DNA of 5,219 nt, from NCBI GenBank assembly GCA_945877995.1, contig CAMDXD010000307.1, forward strand, positions 1-5,219, written 5' to 3'. Positions within the stretch are counted from its first letter, which is position 1; each line of letters opens with the position of its first letter. Origin of the DNA: Bordetella parapertussis. GTDB taxonomy: Bacteria > Pseudomonadota > Gammaproteobacteria > Burkholderiales > CAIKXV01. Below are positions 1 through 5,219 of this stretch, piece by piece. A program made the translations under genes and the position numbers. The notes under the pieces were generated by a model. That model searched no databases and had not been told where the DNA came from. It saw only the letters and a list, made by a program, of their open reading frames with translations.

Positions 1-2
1 CC

Positions 3-482
3 GAATACGGCACCGACACCGTGAACCCGGCGACGCTGGAGCGGCTGCGCTATGCCGCCTGGCTGCATCGACGCACCGGCTTGCCGATACTGGTCAGCGG
101 TGGCCGGCCGATCGACACCCGCCTGTCCGAGGCCGAGACCATGCGCGATTCATTGACGGCGGACTTCAATGCACCGCCACGCTGGATCGAGGCCGATTCC
201 CTGAACACGCGCGAAAACGCGGTACGCGCCCAGGCCCTGCTGGCGCCCGAGGCGATCCGCAGCGTCTACCTCGTCACCCACGCCTGGCACATGCCGCGCG
301 CGCGCCGCGCGTTCGAGCAGGCCGGCTTCGAGGTGATCGCCGCACCGACCGGCTACACGTCCATCACGCCGTCGCCGATGGCCTGGATCCCGTCGGGGCA
401 GGCGCTGCGCAACACCCATATCGCGATGCGCGAATGGCTGGGGCGGGCCTGGTATCGACTAAACTCCGCCGTCCGGGGCTGA
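3..482 (+). CDS. YdcF/ElyC/SanA-type DUF218 family protein, C-terminal part (5' end outside window)
   Basis: This frame is open from the left edge, and its first visible residues (EYGTDTVNPATLERLRYA) are already family sequence, so the GTG at 21 is not the start. 159 residues are visible, ending with TGA. Recognisable DUF218 signatures in order are LPILVSGGRP, then SEAETM, then DSLNTRENA, then LVTHAWHMPRARRAFEQAGFEVIAAPTGY, and a C-terminal WIPSGQALRNTHIAMREWLGR. In E. coli this family includes ElyC, SanA and YdcF. ElyC is an inner-membrane protein linked to envelope integrity, with two N-terminal membrane segments. Family length of about 250 residues suggests roughly 100 residues, including any membrane segments, lie upstream. 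The conserved polar residues (the GG, the NTRENA Asn and Glu, the His of THAWH and the Arg after it) are present, so the protein looks intact. The exact substrate is unknown. It may be co-transcribed with the OsmC-family gene 39 nt downstream. Confidence 0.88.
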   Translation, partial: EYGTDTVNPATLERLRYAAWLHRRTGLPILVSGGRPIDTRLSEAETMRDSLTADFNAPPRWIEADSLNTRENAVRAQALLAPEAIRSVYLVTHAWHMPRARRAFEQAGFEVIAAPTGYTSITPSPMAWIPSGQALRNTHIAMREWLGRAWYRLNSAVRG

Positions 483-487
483 CGGCG
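467..487 (+). other. Short hairpin spanning the DUF218 gene stop codon
   Basis: Two 7-nt arms, CGCCGTC at 467-473 and GACGGCG at 481-487, are perfect reverse complements around a 7-nt loop. The TGA stop (480-482) sits at the loop/right-arm junction. No T-run follows, so it does not qualify as an intrinsic terminator. It may slow ribosomes or protect an mRNA end, or it may be chance in GC-rich DNA. Confidence 0.3.
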
Positions 488-521
488 CGGTGCGCCCGGC
501 TCGATCTGCAGCGAGACGGCG

Positions 522-947
522 ATGAAACTCAGGGTAAAGCTGGTCGAAGGGGTCACCTTCCTCGGCGAAAGCGAGTCGGGTCACGCAATCGTGATGGACG
601 GGCCGCCGGACGGCGGCGGCCGTAACCTCGGCCCGCGGCCGATGGAGACCGTGCTGCTGGGCACGGGCGGCTGCACGGCTTACGACGTGGTGCACATCCT
701 GCGCAAGGGACGCCATGCGGTGACCGACTGCGCCGTCGAGATCGATGCCGAGCGCGCCGACCAGGACCCGAAGGTGTTCACCCGCATCCACTTCCACTTC
801 AAGGTCACCGGCCGCGGGCTCAAGCCCGAGGTGGTCGAGCGGGCGATCCACCTGTCTGCCGAGAAGTACTGCTCGGCGTCGATCATGCTGGCGAAGACGG
901 CAACGATCACGCACGACTTCGAACTGATCGAGGCACCGCAGGGCTGA
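522..947 (+). CDS. yhfA: OsmC family protein, YhfA-like
   Basis: This is a complete 141-residue protein of the usual length for small OsmC/Ohr-fold proteins. It matches the YhfA branch as I recall it: VEGVTFLGESESGH (residues 8-21), then PMETVLLGTGGC (40-51), DVVHILRKGR (55-64), FTRIHFHFKVTGRGLK (86-101) and LSAEKYCSASIMLAKTATITH (111-131). Cys51 and Cys117 occupy the positions of the two redox-active cysteines of OsmC/Ohr enzymes, which reduce organic hydroperoxides in the cytoplasm; a third cysteine, Cys70, is also present. A peroxidase role is inferred from the fold and cysteines, since the YhfA branch itself is poorly characterised. The ATG at 522 is supported by the MKLRVKLVEG start, though the upstream ribosome binding site (GAGA, about 5 nt away) is weak. 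It follows the DUF218 gene by 39 nt and converges on coq7. Confidence 0.93.
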   Translation: MKLRVKLVEGVTFLGESESGHAIVMDGPPDGGGRNLGPRPMETVLLGTGGCTAYDVVHILRKGRHAVTDCAVEIDAERADQDPKVFTRIHFHFKVTGRGLKPEVVERAIHLSAEKYCSASIMLAKTATITHDFELIEAPQG

Positions 948-978
948 ACCTGCCACCGGCAGTCCGCCTCCCGACCCT

Positions 979-1004
979 GGGGTCTGACCCCGGGGTCAGA
1001 CCCA
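979..1004. repeat. Strong palindrome at the OsmC/coq7 convergent junction (possible bidirectional terminator or REP-like element)
   Basis: The arms GGGTCTGACCCC (980-991) and GGGGTCAGACCC (992-1003) are perfect reverse complements that abut with no spacer. As RNA they would fold into a stem of about 10 bp with a CCGG tetraloop. Each half is itself a near palindrome: GGGGTC-T-GACCCC at 979-991, and the same unit inverted at 992-1004 with its last C replaced by A. The coq7 stop (998-996, minus strand) and last codon lie inside the right arm. No T-tract follows on either strand, so a classical intrinsic terminator is not shown. The position, between two genes transcribed towards each other, suits transcript-end formation in both directions. 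The GGGGTCAGACCCC unit resembles dispersed repeats that I recall from proteobacterial genomes; that is memory, not a search result. Confidence 0.6.
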
Positions 1005-1625
1005 GTACGCGCTGCCGGTCATCACCTTGGACGTGGCACGCATCACCGCGGCGATCGGCTGCGGCAGCTTCGCGGCGCCGCTCGCGATCGCCTGCCGGGC
1101 GTGGCGGATCTCGTCCAGCCGCATCTGCTCGAGGATGACCCGGCTGCGCGAGTCGTTGGCTGGCAGTTCGCCCAGGTGCCTGTCGAGGTGGGCTTCGACC
1201 TGGCGCTCGGTCTCGACCACGAAGCCGAGGCTCCAGCGGTCGCCCGCCAGGCCAGCCACCGCTCCGAGCGTGAACGATCCGGCATACCAGAGCGGGTTCA
1301 GGAAGCTCTGGTGGGCCCCGAGTTCACACAGCCGGTCGCGCGTCCAGGCGAGATGGTCGCCCTCTTCGCGCGCCGCCTGCAGCAGCGCCTCGCGCTTGGC
1401 CGGGTCGCGCGCGGTCAGGGCCTGGCCGGAATACAGGGCCTGGGCACAGACTTCGCCGGAATGATCGACCCGCATCAGCGCGCCCGACTTGCTGCGCTCG
1501 TCCGGCAACAGCTCGACAAGGTCTTCGCCGGCGGCCGGCGACGGTCGTGACGGGTTCGCTACACCGGACAGCGTGCGCAGCGCGCGATCGAACTCCACGA
1601 TCCAGCGGTCAGCCAGCGACAGCAT
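996..1625 (-). CDS. coq7: 2-polyprenyl-3-methyl-6-methoxy-1,4-benzoquinol hydroxylase (Coq7 family)
   Basis: Coq7 is a di-iron monooxygenase that hydroxylates demethoxyubiquinol in the next-to-last step of ubiquinone synthesis, at the inner face of the membrane, using O2. The chosen start gives 209 residues, close to the roughly 215 of Pseudomonas Coq7. A longer open frame reaches upstream to 1739, but its extra 38 residues are antisense-like trpC sequence without family similarity. The start at 1625 has AGGAG about 6 nt upstream, and MLSLADRWIVEFDRALRTL is typical. Likely iron ligands are Glu58 (DHSGE), Glu88 and His91 (EExDH), Glu140, and Glu172 and His175 (DEIRH), so both carboxylate-bridged halves are complete. 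The hydrophobic stretch around residues 112-137 fits membrane association. The C-terminus VMTGSAYWV is normal for the family. It is the last gene of trpGDC-coq7, 10 nt after trpC. Confidence 0.95.
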   Translation of the reverse strand: MLSLADRWIVEFDRALRTLSGVANPSRPSPAAGEDLVELLPDERSKSGALMRVDHSGEVCAQALYSGQALTARDPAKREALLQAAREEGDHLAWTRDRLCELGAHQSFLNPLWYAGSFTLGAVAGLAGDRWSLGFVVETERQVEAHLDRHLGELPANDSRSRVILEQMRLDEIRHARQAIASGAAKLPQPIAAVMRATSKVMTGSAYWV

Positions 1626-1630
1626 CAGCA

Positions 1631-1638
1631 GCTCCTCA
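1631..1638 (-). promoter_or_regulatory. coq7 ribosome binding site overlapping the trpC stop codon
   Basis: On the minus strand the trpC stop TGA runs directly into a Shine-Dalgarno sequence (TGAGGAGC), with about 6 nt before the coq7 ATG at 1625. A ribosome ending trpC would sit on the coq7 initiation region, so translational coupling is likely. This site also decides the coq7 start against the longer open frame upstream. Confidence 0.8.
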
Positions 1639-2442
1639 GTCGAACAGTGCGCGCAGCTGGGTACCGGGGTCGGGGGCACGCATGAAGGCCTCGCCGACCA
1701 GGAAACCATACACATCGTGGGCGCGCATCGCATCCACATGCGACCGATCGAGAATACCGCTCTCGGTCACCACCAGCCGCCCGGCATCGATCTGTCGCAG
1801 CAGGCCGTAGGTGGTGTCCAGCGATGTCTCGAAGGTGCGCAGGTCGCGGTTGTTGATGCCGATCAGCGGCGTTTGCAGCCTCAGCGCCCGTTCCAGTTCG
1901 GCGGCATCGTGCGACTCGACCAGCACCGCCATGCCGAGCGACTGCGCGATCGCCTCGAATGCCTGCATCCGCGCATCGTCCAGCGCGGCAACGATCAGCA
2001 GGATCGCGTCGGCACCGGCTGCGCGCGCCTCGTACACCTGGTATTCGTCGAGGATGAATTCCTTGCGCAGCACCGGCAGCGAACACGCTTCGCGCGCCTC
2101 GGTCATGTACGCCAGCGCGCCCTGGAAGTACTGCTCGTCGGTAAGCACCGACAGGCAGGCTGCGCCACCGCGCTCGTAACTGCGGGCGATCTCGGCCGGC
2201 TGGAAGTCTGCCCGGATCACGCCGCGGCTGGGGCTCGCCTTCTTGATCTCGGCGATCACCGCCGGCTGCCGGGCCTCGACCCGCGCGCGGATCGCGCCGG
2301 CGAAATCGCGCGCCGGCGCCGCGCCGGAGACGCGCGCCTTCACCTCGGCTAGTGGCACCGCCGCGCGCGCCTGCGCGACCTCGACCGCCTTGGTCTGCAG
2401 GATGCGGGCGAGGATGTCGGGAATGTCGGGGCTGGTGCTCAT
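1636..2442 (-). CDS. trpC: Indole-3-glycerol-phosphate synthase
   Basis: TrpC closes and decarboxylates CdRP to indole-3-glycerol phosphate, the fourth step from chorismate to tryptophan, in the cytoplasm. The protein has 268 residues, the usual length of the stand-alone enzyme, and is not fused to TrpF. The TIM-barrel signatures run AEIKKASPSRG (residues 64-74), SVLTDEQYFQG (98-108), LRKEFILDEYQVYEARAAGAD (125-145), VESH (175-178), IGINNRDL (194-201), VTESGI (225-230) and GFLVGEAFMR (246-255). By comparison with the Sulfolobus enzyme the catalytic set is complete: Glu65, Lys67, Ser70, Lys127, Glu176, Asn197 and Ser228. Its ATG overlaps the trpD stop in an ATGA, and its own stop lies in the coq7 ribosome binding site, so it is tightly coupled on both sides. 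TrpF, TrpB and TrpA are not in this window. Confidence 0.97.
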   Translation of the reverse strand: MSTSPDIPDILARILQTKAVEVAQARAAVPLAEVKARVSGAAPARDFAGAIRARVEARQPAVIAEIKKASPSRGVIRADFQPAEIARSYERGGAACLSVLTDEQYFQGALAYMTEAREACSLPVLRKEFILDEYQVYEARAAGADAILLIVAALDDARMQAFEAIAQSLGMAVLVESHDAAELERALRLQTPLIGINNRDLRTFETSLDTTYGLLRQIDAGRLVVTESGILDRSHVDAMRAHDVYGFLVGEAFMRAPDPGTQLRALFD

Positions 2443-3464
2443 GCCACAGCCTGGCGCGAGAACGCCACCAGCTGCTCGAGCTTGTCCTTCGCCGCACCGG
2501 AGGCGATCCGTTCGAGCGCGCGCTGGACGCCGGCCTCGAGCGATGGCGCCAGACCCGAGACATAGATTGCCGCGCCGGCATTGAGCGCCACGATGTCGCG
2601 CGGTGCCCCAGGCCGGTTGTCGAGCACGCCGAGCAGCATCGCCTTCGCCGCCTCGACCGAATCGACCCGGATGTCGGCGATCGTCGACACCTCGAGGCCG
2701 AATTGCACCGGATTCACCCGGTACTCGGTGACCTTGCCGTCGCGCAGCTCGGCGACGTCGGTGTCGCCGGTGATGGTGATTTCGTCGAGCCCGTCGGCAC
2801 CATGGACGACCATCACATGCCGGCTGCCCAGCGACTGCAGCACGCGCGCCTGCAGCCCGACCAGTTCACGCCGGAAGACGCCCATCACCTGGTTCGGCGC
2901 GCCGGCCGGATTGGTCAGCGGACCGAGGATGTTGAACATCGTGCGCACGCCGAGCTCCTTGCGCACCGGGGCGGCATGCTTCATCGCCGAATGGTGGCTG
3001 GGCGCGAACATGAAGCCGACGCCGACCTCGCGGATCGACTGCGCGACCTTAACCGGATCGAGGCCGAGTTGCACGCCCAGCGCCTCGAGCACGTCGGCGC
3101 TGCCGCAGAGCGACGACACCGACCGGCCGCCATGCTTCGCGACATGCGCGCCGGCCGCCGCGGCGACCAGCGCCGCCGTCGTCGACACGTTGAACGTATG
3201 CTGCGCATCGCCACCGGTACCGCAGGTATCGACCAGGTTTTCAACACCGGCGACATCGACCCGGGTCACCAGCTCGCGCATCACCGATGCCGCGCCGGCG
3301 ACCTCGTCGACCGTCTCACCCTTGGCACGCAGCGCCACGATCAGGCCGGCGATCTGCGCCGGCGTCAGTTCACCCTGCATCACCTGGCGCATCAGCAGCA
3401 CCATCCGGTCGCGGTCGAGGTCGCGCCGCTCGATCAGCGCGGTCAGGGCTTCGGCATAGGTCAT
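2439..3464 (-). CDS. trpD: Anthranilate phosphoribosyltransferase
   Basis: TrpD transfers the phosphoribosyl group of PRPP to anthranilate, the second step of tryptophan synthesis. The 341-residue length is standard for the stand-alone enzyme, without a TrpG fusion. A helical N-terminal domain (about residues 1-70) precedes the PRPP-binding DTCGTGGD (79-86) and NVSTTAALVAA (92-102). Next is KHGGRSVSSLCGSADVLEALG (110-130), which fits the family pattern KHGxRxxSSxxGxAD. FAPSHHSAMKHAAPVRKELGVRTMFNILGPLTNP (153-186) carries the anthranilate-site residues, including Arg168. DGLDEI (224-229) holds the metal-binding Asp227 and Glu228. The ATG at 3464 gives a normal N-terminus, with only a partial AAGAAGAA ribosome binding site. 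It begins 50 nt after trpG ends, and its stop overlaps the trpC start (ATGA). Confidence 0.97.
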   Translation of the reverse strand: MTYAEALTALIERRDLDRDRMVLLMRQVMQGELTPAQIAGLIVALRAKGETVDEVAGAASVMRELVTRVDVAGVENLVDTCGTGGDAQHTFNVSTTAALVAAAAGAHVAKHGGRSVSSLCGSADVLEALGVQLGLDPVKVAQSIREVGVGFMFAPSHHSAMKHAAPVRKELGVRTMFNILGPLTNPAGAPNQVMGVFRRELVGLQARVLQSLGSRHVMVVHGADGLDEITITGDTDVAELRDGKVTEYRVNPVQFGLEVSTIADIRVDSVEAAKAMLLGVLDNRPGAPRDIVALNAGAAIYVSGLAPSLEAGVQRALERIASGAAKDKLEQLVAFSRQAVA

Positions 3465-3514
3465 CGCGGTTCTTCTTCGGTGTGGGCCGCAGCGGGCGGC
3501 TGGGACAACAAAAC

Positions 3515-4084
<570 letters not shown>

Positions 4085-4387
4085 GTCTGCTCTATCCCCT
4101 TGAATTCACAGCGATCCGTAAGAAGCCATGCGGGTCTGTCCCGCCTCCGGCCGCGTTCAGCCGCGGTAGCCATCCGGCCGCCATCGGCGGTCGGTGCGGG
4201 AAGCAGGGCGGTCCATCGGGGTCGACATATCGCAAGGTTATCACGCGGGTGCAGGGGTCCAGCCCGCCCGCGGGCGGCGTCCCGGCCCACTCGCCGCGCC
4301 CGGGGACACGGCAGATGCGTCCTCACCCGGCGGCGCGGCCTTGAGGCATGATCATCCACGGGGCCATGGAGGTACGGAGGGGCAGTA
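4085..4387. promoter_or_regulatory. 303-nt divergent intergenic region (trpG promoter one way, ypfJ the other)
   Basis: Because trpG and ypfJ point away from each other, both promoters should lie here. I could not assign convincing -35/-10 pairs. The least GC-rich patch is 4221-4245 (around ACATATCGCAAGGTTATCAC), the best guess for a promoter core on one strand. GC-rich inverted repeats are visible: CCGCG at 4151-4155 with CGCGG at 4162-4166, CCGCC at 4178-4182 with GGCGG at 4186-4190, and a 14-nt palindrome CCGCCCGCGGGCGG at 4264-4277. On the trpG side I found no leader peptide with tandem Trp codons and no hairpin followed by a T-run, so ribosome-mediated attenuation is not supported. No coding frame here resembles a protein. 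Confidence 0.45.
4376..4380 (+). promoter_or_regulatory. ypfJ ribosome binding site supporting a GTG start
   Basis: GGAGG is a full Shine-Dalgarno core placed 7 nt before the GTG at 4388. It selects this GTG over the out-of-frame ATGs at 4348 and 4366 and over the first in-frame ATG (4505), which would remove the conserved N-terminus and the start of the membrane anchor. Confidence 0.8.
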
Positions 4388-5219
4388 GTGAGAATCGAAG
4401 ACGAACGTGAGAGCAGCAATGTCGAGGACCGGCGCGGCGCGCGTGGCCTCGGCGGCGCCGGCAAGGGCATCGGCATCGGCACGGTCGCCATCGCGCTGAT
4501 CGCGATGCTGATGGGCGCCGACCCGTCGACGGTGATCTCGTTGCTCACCGGCGGCGGGCAAGGCGCACCGCAGTCGGTGCAGCAGTCGGCGCAACAGTCG
4601 ACACCCGTCGACGACGAGGCCAGCCGCTTCGTGCGCCGCGTGCTGGCGAAGACCGAGGACACCTGGGGTGAGATCTTCAAGGCGAGCGGCATTCAGTACC
4701 GGGAGCCCACGCTGGTGCTGTTCAGCGGCACGACGCGCACTGCCTGCGGCGTCGGCGAGACGGCGATGGGTCCGTTCTACTGCCCGGCCGACCAGAAGGT
4801 GTACATCGACCTCGCGTTCAACCGTGAACTCGCGACACGCTTCGGCGCGCCGGGCGAGTTCGCGCAGGCCTACGTGATCGCGCACGAGGTCGGCCACCAC
4901 GTGCAGAACCTGCTCGGCATCGCGGCCAAGGTGCAGGAGGTGCGTTCGCGGGCAAGCGCACGCGACGCCAATGCGCTCTCGGTACGGCTGGAACTGCAGG
5001 CCGACTGTTTCGCGGGCGTCTGGGCCCGCACGGCAGACGAAATGAAGGCATTCCTCGATCGCGGCGATGTAGACCAGGCCCTGCGTGCGGCGGCGGCCAT
5101 TGGCGATGACCGCCTCCAGCAGCAGTCGGGCGGCCGCGTGGTACCGGACTCGTTCACGCACGGCTCTTCCGAACAGCGCAAGCGCTGGTTCAGCCGCGGC
5201 TTCGAGACCGGCAGCGTGA
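4388..5219 (+). CDS. ypfJ: YpfJ-type neutral zinc metallopeptidase (3' end outside window)
   Basis: This frame starts with GTG and stays open to the right edge (277 codons). The N-terminus MRIEDERESSNVEDRRG matches the conserved start of the YpfJ family and confirms the GTG. A Gly-rich stretch (17-31) leads into one membrane segment (about 28-43). A Gln/Ser linker (58-72) follows, with near-repeats QSV, QQSA, QQST. The large following domain contains TACGVGETAMGPFYCPADQKVYID (118-141), whose Cys120 and Cys132 could form a disulfide. It also contains the zinc motif HEVGHH (166-171: His166, Glu167, His170) and LELQADCFAGVWA (201-213), likely supplying the third ligand. The Zn_peptidase assignment is firm from these motifs; the substrate is unknown. 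The end FSRGFETGS is followed in relatives by only a short tail with a Cys, so perhaps 10-15 residues are missing. It is divergent from trpG. Confidence 0.93.
   Translation, partial: MRIEDERESSNVEDRRGARGLGGAGKGIGIGTVAIALIAMLMGADPSTVISLLTGGGQGAPQSVQQSAQQSTPVDDEASRFVRRVLAKTEDTWGEIFKASGIQYREPTLVLFSGTTRTACGVGETAMGPFYCPADQKVYIDLAFNRELATRFGAPGEFAQAYVIAHEVGHHVQNLLGIAAKVQEVRSRASARDANALSVRLELQADCFAGVWARTADEMKAFLDRGDVDQALRAAAAIGDDRLQQQSGGRVVPDSFTHGSSEQRKRWFSRGFETGSV

Noticed and set aside
1626..1739. 38-residue N-terminal extension of coq7
   Set aside because: The extension (MWMRCAPTMCMV...) is trpC read in another frame, has no Coq7 similarity, and the ATG at 1625 has a good ribosome binding site.
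1489..2352. 287-codon plus-strand open frame opposite trpC and the start of coq7
   Set aside because: The protein resembles no family and covers well-supported trpC and coq7 in antisense, so it is a GC-driven shadow.
3105..3140. SSLCGSAD in TrpD as a possibly damaged PRPP-site motif
   Set aside because: The two differing residues are variable in the family pattern KHGxRxxSSxxGxAD, so the motif is intact.
3486..3500. GCCGC/GCGGC inverted repeat in the trpG-trpD gap
   Set aside because: The stem is only 5 bp with no T-run on either strand, which is expected by chance in DNA of this composition; not a terminator.
4108..4185. Possible trp leader peptide upstream of trpG (25 codons, minus strand)
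   Set aside because: It contains a single Trp codon, no Shine-Dalgarno sequence and no terminator hairpin with a T-run, so it does not fit trp attenuation.
4348..4410. 20-codon upstream open frame (ATG at 4348) overlapping the ypfJ start
   Set aside because: It has no ribosome binding site of its own that I can see and no distinctive sequence; the GGAGG inside it serves the ypfJ GTG. A chance frame is the simplest reading.
4352..5161. 269-codon minus-strand open frame opposite ypfJ
   Set aside because: Antisense to the metallopeptidase; composition (Arg, His, Ala, Leu-rich) and lack of motifs mark it as a shadow.

Overview
The window is GC-rich, densely packed chromosomal DNA of an aerobic, ubiquinone-using proteobacterium. 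The proteins read as betaproteobacterial or gammaproteobacterial in style; I cannot name a genus. Supporting signs are strong G/C preference at third codon positions, a Coq7-type ubiquinone hydroxylase (an O2-dependent enzyme), a proteobacterial trpG-trpD-trpC order, and a YpfJ-type zinc metallopeptidase. I see no mobile genes, CRISPR array, tRNA or rRNA.

Layout: on the plus strand at the left edge is the C-terminal part of a YdcF/ElyC-type DUF218 protein, followed after 39 nt by an OsmC-family protein closely resembling YhfA. These converge on a minus-strand operon. Read in its own direction, from 4084 down to 996, that operon is trpG, trpD, trpC, coq7. TrpD and trpC overlap by four bases (ATGA), and the trpC stop codon lies inside the Shine-Dalgarno sequence of coq7. 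The convergent junction between the OsmC gene and coq7 is a strong palindrome that contains the coq7 stop codon. A 303-nt intergenic region separates trpG from a divergent plus-strand ypfJ gene. That gene starts at a GTG with a good ribosome binding site and runs off the right edge just short of its expected C-terminus.

Function: TrpG supplies ammonia to anthranilate synthase (its partner TrpE is not here), TrpD attaches phosphoribosyl pyrophosphate to anthranilate, and TrpC makes indole-3-glycerol phosphate. Coq7 performs the late hydroxylation in ubiquinone synthesis. Both pathways start from chorismate, but their co-transcription may simply be inherited gene order: Pseudomonas has trpGDC, an OsmC gene and coq7 in one neighbourhood. 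The flanking genes concern the envelope (DUF218), redox or peroxide handling (OsmC family) and a membrane-anchored peptidase.

This is essentially ordinary housekeeping DNA and I found no new system. The points most worth a second look are the palindrome at the convergent junction and the tight coupling of coq7 to trpC.
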